From Bacteroidaceae bacterium (GTDB lineage Bacteria; Bacteroidota; Bacteroidia; Bacteroidales; Bacteroidaceae): a stretch of 64,000 nt of DNA. Made by a program: the position numbers and the translations under genes. This document shows, in pieces, positions 27,144 to 35,348 of this stretch. Under the pieces are notes generated by a model that saw nothing but the letters and a program-made list of their open reading frames with translations, made no database searches and had not been told where the DNA came from. The stretch lies in the NCBI GenBank assembly GCA_017534535.1, contig JAFXVZ010000017.1:1-64000 (forward strand), given 5' to 3'. The first letter of the stretch is position 1, and the number at the start of each line of letters is the position of its first letter.

Positions 27144-27908
27144 AATAATCCTCACTCTGCCATCTAACTTCGATGTAATCATCTTGCCTTGACTGGTCTG
27201 TTCCTTCACATAATCAATAAACAGACTACGTAGGGTCAAACCTTCCGGACAGCTCTTCTTCACAGCCTTCGGCAAAGCATGCAAGCCATCGTTACCTTCC
27301 GACAGATAATCAATAGTACCTAACGTGTACATACGATTATCGTCAATTGGTTCACCCTGCACAGTTGCCTCCACCACCTCATTCTTATTATTGAACACCA
27401 ACGTAGCCCCACTGATGCCCTCACCACCACGAGTAGCAATGTTAGCCATCAGCTCTTTCATATCACTACCCTTCATGGTCAGCACACACAAAGAGTTCTC
27501 AAATGGCAACACCTCAAAAGCATTGCTGGTCGTAAAGTTGCCTGCTCCCACATCGGCTCGCAAACCACCAATGTTCATCAATCCCATATCGGCAGGCTTG
27601 CCCAGTACACGTGAAGCACTTAGTCGGAGCACCTCAGCCACTAAGTTTCCTAAAAGACACTCAGGGCGTTTGCGATTCATGGCAATCTCACTTTGACCCA
27701 ACACCGAGTTCATCATACTATCCACACTGGCCCGATAAGGTGCAATCAGTCTAATAGCCTCCTGACTCTGCATAGCATCCAGTGATGCATCAATCGCCAC
27801 CCTACTACTTTGGATGTCGGTCACCACATAATGACTGCGGCATCCGCATAAAAGCAATGATGCACAAAGCGTAAGCCCCCATAAATAGCCTTTATATCCT
27901 TTTCTCAT
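27138..27908 (-). CDS. 5'-nucleotidase C-terminal domain lipoprotein
   Basis: A 256-residue lipoprotein (signal ending CASLLLCGC). It consists of the 5_nucleotid_C fold: ECLLGNLVAEVLR, MGLMNIGGLRADVGAG, TTSNAFEVLPFENSL, MKGSDMKELM and TLGTIDYLSEGNDG. The last motif provides the base-stacking pocket in UshA-like enzymes. The catalytic metallophosphatase half is a separate gene directly downstream, so the usual single polypeptide is split and its order reversed, an arrangement I recall from other Bacteroidales. The start at 27908 (MRKGYKGYLWG) gives the right signal; the longer frame reads through the promoter. It heads a three-gene operon. Confidence 0.85.
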   Translation of the reverse strand: MRKGYKGYLWGLTLCASLLLCGCRSHYVVTDIQSSRVAIDASLDAMQSQEAIRLIAPYRASVDSMMNSVLGQSEIAMNRKRPECLLGNLVAEVLRLSASRVLGKPADMGLMNIGGLRADVGAGNFTTSNAFEVLPFENSLCVLTMKGSDMKELMANIATRGGEGISGATLVFNNKNEVVEATVQGEPIDDNRMYTLGTIDYLSEGNDGLHALPKAVKKSCPEGLTLRSLFIDYVKEQTSQGKMITSKLDGRVRIIE

Positions 27909-27933
27909 ACACACATTTTTAAGATATTTCGAA

Positions 27934-27965
27934 CAAAAATAGTGCAATTTTTACTCAAAAGCAAA
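27934..27965 (-). promoter_or_regulatory. Promoter of the 5'-nucleotidase operon
   Basis: On the minus strand: TTTG (27962-27965), 20 bp, TATTTTTG (27934-27941). Both elements match the Bacteroidetes consensus and lie about 26 bp before the chosen ATG. Confidence 0.75.
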
Positions 27966-28034
27966 TAAGCTGGCTTATTTGTTTTGTTAAAATGCAGCCT
28001 ATTTTATCGAAAGACAACAAAAAAGTAGAAAATA

Positions 28035-28066
28035 CTTGCATATTTCTCAAAAAATTCGCAACTTTG
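28035..28066 (+). promoter_or_regulatory. Probable promoter of rplS
   Basis: CTTG (28035-28038), 20 bp, CAACTTTG (28059-28066); each box has one mismatch to TTTG/TAnnTTTG. The leader to ATG 28158 would be about 85 nt and could hold ribosomal-protein control, though I recognise no known leader motif. Confidence 0.5.
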
Positions 28067-28157
28067 CACCCGCTTTCGCGCAATCGCTGTCAGGATACAT
28101 CCCACGATGAGGCCTGGTATGTTGCGTAGTACGATAACAATTTATACAAAAAACAAA

Positions 28158-28529
28158 ATGGATTTACTTAAAATTGCAGAAGAAGCATTTGCTACTGGTA
28201 AGACCTATCCTAAGTTCAAGGCAGGTGATACTGTGACCGTAGCATATCGTATCGTGGAGGGTAACAAGGAGCGTATACAGCAGTATCGTGGTATTGTTAT
28301 CAAGATTTGTGGCCATGGTGAGAAGAAACGTTTCACCGTTCGCAAGATGTCAGGCACCGTGGGTGTTGAGCGTATATTCCCTATCGAATCTCCGCACATT
28401 GATCACATTGATGTGAACAAGGTTGGTAAGGTTCGTCGCGCTAAGCTGTACTACCTGCGTAAACTCACTGGTAAGAAGGCCCGCATCAAAGAGAAGAGAG
28501 TCAACATTGCAAAACCAGCAGAGGCTTAA
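28158..28529 (+). CDS. rplS: 50S ribosomal protein L19
   Basis: A 123-residue ribosomal protein that sits at the interface of the 50S and 30S subunits. Family blocks are plain: [50 protein letters not shown] and [18 protein letters not shown]. The start at 28158 ([11 protein letters not shown]) matches the usual N-terminus; the longer frame upstream covers the leader. The gene is monocistronic, with its own promoter and terminator. Confidence 0.96.
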   Translation: MDLLKIAEEAFATGKTYPKFKAGDTVTVAYRIVEGNKERIQQYRGIVIKICGHGEKKRFTVRKMSGTVGVERIFPIESPHIDHIDVNKVGKVRRAKLYYLRKLTGKKARIKEKRVNIAKPAEA

Positions 28530-28556
28530 ATCTCTCTCAAAAAGAAGCACATGGAA

Positions 28557-28587
28557 AAAGGGTAACCAACAATGTTGGCTACCCTTT
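28557..28587 (+). terminator. Terminator of rplS
   Basis: AAAGGGTA / TACCCTTT and inner CCAAC / GTTGG form a long stem with single mismatched bases and a 3-nt loop, followed by ATCTTTTTTC. Confidence 0.88.
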
Positions 28588-28609
28588 ATCTTTTTTCTTA
28601 CTATAAAAT

Positions 28610-28640
28610 ATTGTCATGTGATAAAAAAGTTGTAACTTCG
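28610..28640 (+). promoter_or_regulatory. Promoter of the DUF3127 gene
   Basis: ATTG (28610-28613), 19 bp, TAACTTCG (28633-28640). Each box has one mismatch to the Bacteroidetes consensus; the ATG follows 28 bp later. Confidence 0.55.
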
Positions 28641-28668
28641 CAACGATAAAGATTAAAAGGTAAAGAAT

Positions 28669-29058
28669 ATGGAATTTAGTGGAAAAGTAATAGCTATTTT
28701 GCCTGTTCGAACAGGCGTATCAAAAACCAGTGGTAATGAATGGAAGGTGCAGTCGTATGTGGTTGAGAACCACGATCAGTATCCTCGCCGTATGTGCTTT
28801 GAGGTGTTTGGTGCTGATAAGATCGACCAGTTCAATATACAGATGGGTGAGGAGTTGAATGTATCGTTCGACATTGATGCCCGTCAGTGGCAGGACAAGT
28901 GGTTCAATTCAATCCGTGCCTGGAAGGTGGATCGAGTACAGGCAGAAGCGCCAGAGGGTCAGCAGCCTATAGCTGTAGATCCTGTACCTCCGTTTGCTCC
29001 CGAACCAGCTCCATTTACTGCCAGCGACAATAGTGCAACGGATGATTTGCCTTTCTGA
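28669..29058 (+). CDS. DUF3127 domain protein
   Basis: A 129-residue cytosolic protein. Residues 1-95 are DUF3127 (MEFSGKVIAILPVRTGVSKT, WKVQSYVVENHDQYPRRMCF, VSFDIDARQWQDKWFNSIRA), an OB-fold-like domain reminiscent of single-stranded-DNA-binding proteins and widespread in Bacteroidetes. The tail is Pro-rich and acidic and ends DDLPF, like the C-terminal protein-interaction tip of bacterial SSB (DDIPF). That resemblance supports a role around ssDNA or replication, but it is inference. It is monocistronic; its stop abuts the stop of the convergent gene. Confidence 0.82.
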   Translation: MEFSGKVIAILPVRTGVSKTSGNEWKVQSYVVENHDQYPRRMCFEVFGADKIDQFNIQMGEELNVSFDIDARQWQDKWFNSIRAWKVDRVQAEAPEGQQPIAVDPVPPFAPEPAPFTASDNSATDDLPF

Positions 29059-29763
29059 TTACTGATTAATCAACTCCCAACGGTTGTCTTTCTGTTGATA
29101 GACAGCTGTGCGGACGTAAGATGATTTCTCACTTTGTAGATTCATAAAAGCGGCATTGCCTGAGAGCGTGCCGCTTTGTTGTTGTGCATCAATGACTCGT
29201 TGCAGTAACTCACTACTGAAGCTCAATGCCAAAAGATTGCCATTGATATAAGCAGACAACTGATGACCATCTGCCAACTGATAGATAGCGATGTCCTCAC
29301 CACGATAGGTCAACACCTGTGGGTCACTGACTGGATTGAGAAAATAACGAGTGAAGAAGTCCTGCAAGAGGGCAGCATCATCGGACTCCACACTGCAATA
29401 AAGCACTTGGTTTTTAGATCCTTCTGGCTGATGATAACTCAACAGCATCTTGCTCAATTGGGCACTCAACCCGTGAGGAGAAGACTCTAAGAAAGCATGC
29501 ACATATTCTCTCAGACAATTCACGATATCGGATACTGGCAGGGAAATGTCTGCAATCACCCCATCGCTGGAGTCATCCACAAACGCCACTATATCATCTG
29601 TCTCCACCACCGCAACAGCATCATTTGGCACCAAGGCATACAAACTGACTGTCACGGGTTGCGTGATACGGGTATTTCTTAGATACAGATATGCCACAAC
29701 CCCCGCTAATAGCAGGAGTGAAGACATAGCCACAGCTATCCGATGTATCACGACAGATTTCAT
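29059..29763 (-). CDS. Membrane-anchored protein of unknown function
   Basis: A 234-residue protein with one N-terminal hydrophobic segment (VAMSSLLLLAGVVAYLYL) that is either a signal anchor or an uncleaved signal. The remainder begins SLYALVPNDAVAVVETDD and alternates acidic and hydrophobic stretches, a pattern seen in DUF3352-like periplasmic proteins that begin with a 'pADAv..ve' block. I do not recognise catalytic residues. It ends at WELINQ directly against the DUF3127 gene. Its own promoter lies upstream, so it is probably a single-gene unit. Confidence 0.7.
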   Translation of the reverse strand: MKSVVIHRIAVAMSSLLLLAGVVAYLYLRNTRITQPVTVSLYALVPNDAVAVVETDDIVAFVDDSSDGVIADISLPVSDIVNCLREYVHAFLESSPHGLSAQLSKMLLSYHQPEGSKNQVLYCSVESDDAALLQDFFTRYFLNPVSDPQVLTYRGEDIAIYQLADGHQLSAYINGNLLALSFSSELLQRVIDAQQQSGTLSGNAAFMNLQSEKSSYVRTAVYQQKDNRWELINQ

Positions 29764-29782
29764 CTTTGTTAGAAAATTTTCA

Positions 29783-29814
29783 CAAAAGTATTAAATTATT
29801 CTAACATAAGCAAG
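29783..29814 (-). promoter_or_regulatory. Promoter of the membrane-anchored protein
   Basis: On the minus strand: CTTG (29811-29814), 20 bp, TACTTTTG (29783-29790). The -7 box is a perfect consensus match. Confidence 0.6.
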
Positions 29815-29831
29815 GGAAGTCTAAAATATTT

Positions 29832-30593
29832 TTAAAAAATCAGCTCTAAACCATCGTAAGCATAGTGAATATGGGGTGGTAGTTGGCTATCAGCTACCGC
29901 ATGAAGGCCAGCATAATGACTCATGTGGATGAAATAGGTTTCTTTGGCTCCGATACGCAGAGCATTCTCAACAGCCTGCTCGATGTTTTGGTGGGTGGGA
30001 TGCTCATAAACATGAAGCGCATTCATAATCAGCAGATCCAAACCTTGCAAAGCAGCATACGATTTCTGTGGCATGGTTTTCATATCAGTTATATAGCCCA
30101 GGTTGCCGATGCGAAAACCCAAGATGGGCAATTGGCCGTGCATCACCCTCAAAGGCAAGATTTCAGTATTCTTTACCTTGAAAGGTTCGAAAGGCTTGAC
30201 CTCATGAAGCATGATACCTGGCACACCAGGATATTTCTCTTTTGTAAAACAATAAGGCAGGCGAGTCTGAAGGTCACGAACCGTATAGTCCTCAGCATAG
30301 ACATTCACGTCGCCAAATACATTGCTGGGACGAAGGTCATCCAGGCCACCCACGTGATCGGAATGCTCGTGGGTAATCAAAATGGCATCGGGCACTACAA
30401 AAGGCCTGACCTGCAAATATTGCTGACGAAAATCAGGACCGCAGTCTATCAGAATAACGGCATCATCGGTATAGAGCAAAGCCGAGCAACGCAACCGCTT
30501 GTCGCGCGGATCAGTCGATCTGCACACATCACATTCGCAACCCAATGTGGGTACACCCATCGATGTTCCTGAACCAAGAATCCTGAGTCTCAT
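29832..30593 (-). CDS. MBL-fold metallo-hydrolase (PhnP-like)
   Basis: A 253-residue cytosolic metallo-beta-lactamase-fold enzyme. The metal-binding motif is ITHEHSDHVGG, with later ligands in MHGQLPILGFR and the final HMSHYAGLHA. The opening LGSGTSMGVPTLGCECDVCR, with its Cys pair, matches the PhnP phosphodiesterase group (cyclic phosphate diesters such as phosphoribosyl 1,2-cyclic phosphate). There is no phosphonate gene cluster nearby, so the true substrate is open. It is the last gene of the tdh-DUF4348-murB run, 13 bp after murB. Confidence 0.87.
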   Translation of the reverse strand: MRLRILGSGTSMGVPTLGCECDVCRSTDPRDKRLRCSALLYTDDAVILIDCGPDFRQQYLQVRPFVVPDAILITHEHSDHVGGLDDLRPSNVFGDVNVYAEDYTVRDLQTRLPYCFTKEKYPGVPGIMLHEVKPFEPFKVKNTEILPLRVMHGQLPILGFRIGNLGYITDMKTMPQKSYAALQGLDLLIMNALHVYEHPTHQNIEQAVENALRIGAKETYFIHMSHYAGLHAVADSQLPPHIHYAYDGLELIF

Positions 30594-30606
30594 TTTAACA
30601 CCTTAT

Positions 30607-31602
30607 CTATAATATAAAGTTCACTTCCGGATGAATCTCGATGCCGAATTGCCGAGCCACATCGTGGCATATAGCCTCTGACAACGCCACGATATCAGCA
30701 CCCGTAGCACCACCTAAGTTCACCAGCACCAAAGCCTGCTTATCGTGCACAGCTGCAGGTCCCAAAGCCTTGCCTTTCCAACCAGTCTGTTCAATCATCC
30801 ATCCTGCAGGAATCTTCACATGTGCCTCATCTATCTCATAATAAGGCATCTTAGGATATTGCTCCAAGAGGCTCTGCCATTTCTCCCTACTCACAATGGG
30901 ATTGGTAAAGAAGCTACCCGCATTACCCAGCACCTTGGGATCAGGCAGTTTGCTCTGGCGGATGCTGATAATTGTCTGTCTCACCAAAGTCAACGTTACA
31001 GGCGACGCATCACCCAACTCTTTACGGATAGTACCATAATCCAACTTAAAATGAGGGACCTTACTGAGACGGAAATTCACAAATGTCACGAAATACTGCT
31101 TCATCTCTGGACGTTTGAAGATACTGTCGCGATAGGCATATTGGCACTCATCCAGCTGGAAAACACGCTTTTGCCCATCTAAGCCGATGGTTTCAACCAT
31201 TGTTATCAAGTCTTTTACTTCTACGCCATAAGCCCCAATGTTTTGTACAGCACTTGCCCCCACCTCACCAGGAATGAGTGAAAGGTTTTCGGCACCATAC
31301 CAACCTTGACGTACGCAGAAATCCACGAAATCGTCCCATACCTCACCTGCACCCACACGGACAAAAACTTCAGTATCGTTTTCTGCTATAACCTGCATAC
31401 CCTTGATTTGGGAATGCAACACTGTACCCTCATAGCGTTCGTTGATAAACAGCAGGTTACTGCCGCCTCCCATATGCAGGTAGGGCACTTTTATTCTCCC
31501 TTCAGCAATAAGGCTCTTGAGTTCTTCTTCAGAGCTGTATTCGAATAGCGTTGAAGCCTCTACTTTTAAGCCAAACGTATTATATATTAATCCATTTTTC
31601 AT
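30607..31602 (-). CDS. murB: UDP-N-acetylenolpyruvoylglucosamine reductase
   Basis: A 331-residue FAD enzyme that reduces the enolpyruvyl group to make UDP-MurNAc, the second committed step of peptidoglycan synthesis. The FAD-binding segment has [11 protein letters not shown], the substrate block [24 protein letters not shown], then YAYRDSIFK (conserved Tyr) and [12 protein letters not shown] with the catalytic Ser, and the final HPEVNFI with the catalytic Glu. The type is the longer E. coli-like MurB. It is flanked within 13 bp on both sides by genes on the same strand. Confidence 0.94.
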   Translation of the reverse strand: MKNGLIYNTFGLKVEASTLFEYSSEEELKSLIAEGRIKVPYLHMGGGSNLLFINERYEGTVLHSQIKGMQVIAENDTEVFVRVGAGEVWDDFVDFCVRQGWYGAENLSLIPGEVGASAVQNIGAYGVEVKDLITMVETIGLDGQKRVFQLDECQYAYRDSIFKRPEMKQYFVTFVNFRLSKVPHFKLDYGTIRKELGDASPVTLTLVRQTIISIRQSKLPDPKVLGNAGSFFTNPIVSREKWQSLLEQYPKMPYYEIDEAHVKIPAGWMIEQTGWKGKALGPAAVHDKQALVLVNLGGATGADIVALSEAICHDVARQFGIEIHPEVNFIL

Positions 31603-31608
31603 TCTTCA

Positions 31609-32466
31609 TTAAATTGAAGTATCTTCAAACTTATACATCTCCCATTCCCCACCACGTTTACGGAAATACAAAATGATACAGGAACCATCCCCAAATCCAT
31701 TCACTTTCAGAATCTTCATCCTCGACCTGTCATTATTGGCCTGTCCGTAATTGATATTTGTCAACTTATCGGTAGGTAATTCTGGTCTAAAAGCAAACCA
31801 CTGACTTACACCCATTGTGGTCTCCAAAATGGAGAACTCGTCATCGGGATCCAGTGTCACAAACTCAATTGGATTGGCAATGTGTTCCAATTGATAGATA
31901 CTATCGTTAGCAAAATGACTGTAAAACGACAAAAATCCCCCATCGTCATCATTGATATCCAATGGCGACATACTGATGGAATCAAGCATCCATGCCCCTT
32001 TGTTGCGATTGAAAAAGTAGCGTTGCTGGATCTTAGAGTCGAGATACAACCACTCCAATTCTGCCGAGTTGAGCGACGTATCAGCCTCAAAATCAAGATC
32101 TTCCTCGTTGTCGAACATCAGCGTATAGTTAGGCTGGTCAGCAAACAAACCATCAAACTCCCAGTCTTCACGCTGTAGTTGCTCTGTACCCTCAGTGGTC
32201 ACCACCTGTAATGGGAACCTCACCCTGTTGCGTTGCAATCGTTCGTCAGACGAGAAGTTCCAAATGAAGTCGTCAAACAACTCATCAGCCCTTGTGGGAC
32301 CCGTCACCTCCTCAATTTCAGGCTCCTGAACAGGTACAACGATAGCCGGCAACGTGTCTTCCAGAGACAAATCCGCCTCTTCACTGACCTGAACCTTCTT
32401 CCCTGTACAGGAAACCATCAGTCCAAGCAGTGACACACAACAACAACTCCACCAGCCACGTTTCAT
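31609..32466 (-). CDS. DUF4348 lipoprotein
   Basis: A 285-residue lipoprotein with a Cys-rich signal (SCCCVSLLGLMVSC, lipobox Cys20). A disordered acidic linker rich in Glu and Pro follows. From about residue 60 the DUF4348 fold begins with ADELFDDFIWNFSSDERLQ and continues through YLDSKIQQRYFFNRNKGAW to the C-terminal GSCIILYFRKRGGEWEMYKF. The family is restricted to Bacteroidetes; the function is unknown. It lies between tdh and murB with spacings of 4 and 6 bp, so it is translated from their mRNA. Confidence 0.8.
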   Translation of the reverse strand: MKRGWWSCCCVSLLGLMVSCTGKKVQVSEEADLSLEDTLPAIVVPVQEPEIEEVTGPTRADELFDDFIWNFSSDERLQRNRVRFPLQVVTTEGTEQLQREDWEFDGLFADQPNYTLMFDNEEDLDFEADTSLNSAELEWLYLDSKIQQRYFFNRNKGAWMLDSISMSPLDINDDDGGFLSFYSHFANDSIYQLEHIANPIEFVTLDPDDEFSILETTMGVSQWFAFRPELPTDKLTNINYGQANNDRSRMKILKVNGFGDGSCIILYFRKRGGEWEMYKFEDTSI

Positions 32467-32470
32467 TTTA

Positions 32471-33427
32471 CTACTTATCCAACTTCAGTCTTAGTTTCTC
32501 CAGCATATCAACAGTCATAGCCTCCAAATCATACTGAGGCTGCCACCCCCATTCACTACGCGCACAACTGTCATCCATGCAGTCTGGCCAACTGTCAGCA
32601 ATATGTTGCTTCAGCGGATCCACCTTATACTCCATCTCAAACTCAGGCACATGACGCTTGATGGCCGCATAAATCGTTTCAGGAGCAAAACTCATCGATG
32701 CTAAGTTGAACGCATTACGATGAACCAGCTTCGTAGGATCAGCCTCCATCAACTGAATAGCAGCATGCAAAGCATCAGGCATATAAATCATATCCATCAA
32801 AGTGCCTTGCTTGATGGGACACACAAACTTCTCTCCTCGTACAGCAGAGTAGTAGATATCCACCGCATAGTCAGTTGTGCCTCCACCCGGAGGCGTTACA
32901 TAAGAGATGATGCCTGGGAAACGCACAGCTCTAGTATCTACTCCATATTTCAAAAAATAATAGTCACTCAGCAGTTCGGTTGTCACCTTACTTACGCCAT
33001 AAATGGTAGTGGGACGCTGAATGGTGTCTTGCGGCGTCATCACATGAGGCGTTGTCAAGCCGAAGGAGCCAATAGAGCTGGGAGTGAATAACGCACAATG
33101 ATGTTCTCTTGCTACCTCCAAAACGTTCCACAAGCCATCTACTCCAATCTTCCAAGCCAGACGAGGCCAACTCTCAGCCACCACCGATAGCAAGGCTGCC
33201 AGATTATATATCGTGTCAATATCGTACTTCTTTACAACCTTCACTATTGCCTCAGCATCAGTAACATCAGCTATTTCTGACGGTCCTGATTCAAGCAATT
33301 CGCCTTTAGGCTCAGCACCTATTATATATCCAGCAACCACATGACTACCGCCATATCTTTTCCTCAATTCCATCGTGAGTTCTGAGCCTATCTGCCCAGT
33401 CGCTCCAATGACCAACACATTTTTCAT
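32471..33427 (-). CDS. L-threonine 3-dehydrogenase, SDR type
   Basis: A 318-residue short-chain-dehydrogenase-type enzyme. The NAD-binding motif is VIGATGQIGSEL; the active-site Tyr-Lys pair lies in TTIYGVSKVTTELL; RFPGIISY and GTTDYAVDIYY are characteristic of the epimerase-like threonine dehydrogenases found in Bacteroidetes. It oxidises L-threonine to 2-amino-3-ketobutyrate. The next step is catalysed by kbl, which lies divergently across a 120-bp promoter region, strong support for the assignment over a generic epimerase. It heads a four-gene minus-strand operon. Confidence 0.87.
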   Translation of the reverse strand: MKNVLVIGATGQIGSELTMELRKRYGGSHVVAGYIIGAEPKGELLESGPSEIADVTDAEAIVKVVKKYDIDTIYNLAALLSVVAESWPRLAWKIGVDGLWNVLEVAREHHCALFTPSSIGSFGLTTPHVMTPQDTIQRPTTIYGVSKVTTELLSDYYFLKYGVDTRAVRFPGIISYVTPPGGGTTDYAVDIYYSAVRGEKFVCPIKQGTLMDMIYMPDALHAAIQLMEADPTKLVHRNAFNLASMSFAPETIYAAIKRHVPEFEMEYKVDPLKQHIADSWPDCMDDSCARSEWGWQPQYDLEAMTVDMLEKLRLKLDK

Positions 33428-33464
33428 ATCTTAGGTTTTTAAGGTCTATCCTCATTTTGTTGCA

Positions 33465-33472
33465 CAAAGATA
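33465..33472 (-). promoter_or_regulatory. -7 box of the tdh operon
   Basis: TATCTTTG on the minus strand, a perfect consensus match about 38 bp before the tdh ATG. No clear -33 box is seen at the right distance. Confidence 0.5.
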
Positions 33473-33548
33473 ATCATTATTTGAAATATTTTCACTAATT
33501 TGGCGGGGAATTTGAGTATGGACACTAAAACTTAAACTTTTTGATACT

Positions 33549-34736
33549 ATGTACGGAAAAATGAAAGAGCATCTCGAGCAAACTTTGGCCGAGATCAGGG
33601 AAGCCGGACTCTACAAGGAGGAAAGGCTGATTGAGAGTCCCCAACGTGCCGCCATCACGGTAAAGGGAGGGGAAGTGCTAAACTTTTGCGCCAATAACTA
33701 TTTAGGCCTGTCGGACAATCCCCGACTGATTGAGGCTGCTAAAGAAATGATGTACCGTCGTGGCTACGGTATGTCATCAGTGCGCTTCATCTGCGGTACA
33801 CAGGACATTCACAAAGAACTGGAGGCAGCTATAGCCGACTACTTCCATACAGAGGATACTATTCTCTATGCGGCCTGCTTCGATGCCAACGGTGGTGTGT
33901 TCGAGCCTTTATTCACCGATGAGGATGCCATTATCAGCGACTCATTGAACCACGCCAGCATCATCGACGGTGTGCGTCTGTGCAAGGCTAAACGCTATCG
34001 CTATGCCAATGCCAACATGGACGAATTGGAAAAATGTTTGCAAGAGGCTCAAGCACAACGCTTCCGCATCATCTGTACAGATGGTGTATTCTCGATGGAT
34101 GGCAATGTGGCTCCACTCGACAAAATTTGCGACTTAGCAGAGAAGTACGATGCCTTTGTGATGGTGGATGAGTCGCATTCTGCAGGTGTTGTGGGTGCTA
34201 CTGGTCACGGTGTAAGTGAGTTATACAACACCTACGGTCGTGTGGATATCTACACAGGCACTTTGGGTAAGGCCTTTGGTGGTGCGATGGGTGGCTTCAC
34301 TACTGGTCGCAAAGAAATCATCGACCTGCTGCGTCAGCGTAGCCGTCCTTACCTATTCTCTAACTCAGTAGCTCCAGCTATCGTAGGTGCTGCCCTGGAA
34401 ACCTTCAAAATGCTGAAGGAGAGCAATGCCCTGCATGATAAGTTGGTGGATAACGTCAACTACTTCCGCGACAAGATGATGGCAGCTGGCTTCGACATCA
34501 AGCCTACACAGAGTGCCATCTGTGCAGTGATGCTTTATGACGCTAAGCTCTCACAAATATTTGCTGCCAAGATGCAGGAAGAAGGCATCTATGTCACAGG
34601 TTTCTACTATCCAGTGGTACCGAAAGGCGAGGCCCGCATCCGCGTACAGCTCTCTGCTGGTCACGAGCGTGAGCACCTCGAACGCTGCATCAATGCCTTT
34701 ATTAAGGTTGGTAAGGAATTGGGAGTGCTGAAATAA
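33549..34736 (+). CDS. kbl: Glycine C-acetyltransferase (2-amino-3-ketobutyrate CoA ligase)
   Basis: A 395-residue PLP enzyme of the alpha-oxoamine synthase family. It splits 2-amino-3-ketobutyrate with CoA into glycine and acetyl-CoA. Blocks: LNFCANNYLGLSDNPRLIEA, GMSSVRFICGTQDIHKELE, SDSLNHASIIDGVRLCKA, VDESHSAGVVG and GTLGKAFGGAMGG with the PLP lysine K241. Length equals E. coli Kbl. The neighbouring divergent tdh makes its substrate. The stop codon begins an eight-copy heptamer array, followed by a strong terminator. Confidence 0.95.
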   Translation: MYGKMKEHLEQTLAEIREAGLYKEERLIESPQRAAITVKGGEVLNFCANNYLGLSDNPRLIEAAKEMMYRRGYGMSSVRFICGTQDIHKELEAAIADYFHTEDTILYAACFDANGGVFEPLFTDEDAIISDSLNHASIIDGVRLCKAKRYRYANANMDELEKCLQEAQAQRFRIICTDGVFSMDGNVAPLDKICDLAEKYDAFVMVDESHSAGVVGATGHGVSELYNTYGRVDIYTGTLGKAFGGAMGGFTTGRKEIIDLLRQRSRPYLFSNSVAPAIVGAALETFKMLKESNALHDKLVDNVNYFRDKMMAAGFDIKPTQSAICAVMLYDAKLSQIFAAKMQEEGIYVTGFYYPVVPKGEARIRVQLSAGHEREHLERCINAFIKVGKELGVLK

Positions 34737-34790
34737 TGAATAATGAAGAATGAACAATGAACAATGAACAATGAACAATGAAGAATGAAG
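34735..34790. repeat. AATGAAN heptamer array after kbl
   Basis: Eight direct heptamers (AATGAAT, AATGAAG, AATGAAC four times, AATGAAG twice) start within the kbl stop codon and end against the terminator hairpin. Confidence 0.85.
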
Positions 34791-34820
34791 AATTTAGGGG
34801 GCTTGCGAAGCCCCCTAATT
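34791..34820. terminator. Bidirectional terminator between kbl and convergent gene
   Basis: TTAGGGGGCTT and AAGCCCCCTAA form a perfect 11-bp stem with a 3-nt loop, flanked by AATT on both sides and TTCTTTAT downstream. It lies between converging genes and can serve both. Confidence 0.85.
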
Positions 34821-34825
34821 CTTTA

Positions 34826-35329
34826 TCAATCTTTCCTTGCTTCCTCTATCAAACTAAGGAAAGCATTATCGGTATGCATGATAGCACTTTTCAGCGTTGA
34901 GTTGCGGAAAGCAGCATTACCGTCGATGCGATTACCAAAATCCTGACTGACAATTCCCAGTTGATAACCTTTGGTCAAGATTTCATTTTGTGCCTGAGGC
35001 TTGATCTCTACCAATAGCAGGGCAGTGAGCCAACCAGCCTCAGCCTTCTCTTCTTGAGTCAATACGCCATCATCGTTGATACAGACATCAAGACCTTTCA
35101 TAATCACCTCATATACATTGGGTGTGCTTTCCTTTGAGATAGTCTTGCCAAACGCAGGAGACAGCTCGGAAAGCAATGTGTTGGTCAGTTCTTGCACAGG
35201 GTCAACAACCTCAGGACGCGAGGGAGTTAGCACTGGTGTTGGATCATTGTCATCAGAACAAGCACAAATACAGGCTGCCAAGAATACCACCATCAGCAGA
35301 CCTATTCCTATACATCTATATTGTTTCAT
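34826..35329 (-). CDS. Lipoprotein, degenerate acid-phosphatase-like paralogue
   Basis: A 167-residue lipoprotein (signal GLLMVVFLAACICAC). The ATG at 35329 is the first normal start. The protein aligns by eye with the neighbouring PAP2 acid phosphatase over its whole mature length: AFGKTISKESTPNVYEVIMK matches AFGLQLSEEGTPAIHRVLKK, and AGWLTALLLVEIKPQAQNEI matches LGWSATLILTQINPDAADAL. The catalytic elements are missing: the KRYYLRRRP and PSGH regions are deleted or replaced, and SRVISGFHWQSD corresponds to VSQDFGNRIDGN without the His. It is therefore probably a catalytically dead paralogue produced by tandem duplication. It follows the phosphatase by 19 bp. Confidence 0.72.
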   Translation of the reverse strand: MKQYRCIGIGLLMVVFLAACICACSDDNDPTPVLTPSRPEVVDPVQELTNTLLSELSPAFGKTISKESTPNVYEVIMKGLDVCINDDGVLTQEEKAEAGWLTALLLVEIKPQAQNEILTKGYQLGIVSQDFGNRIDGNAAFRNSTLKSAIMHTDNAFLSLIEEARKD

Positions 35330-35348
35330 AATAATCAAGTTTTACGAT

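Noticed and set aside
29883..30572. 229-residue plus-strand frame
   Set aside because: Antisense to the MBL hydrolase, whose motifs are all intact on the other strand.
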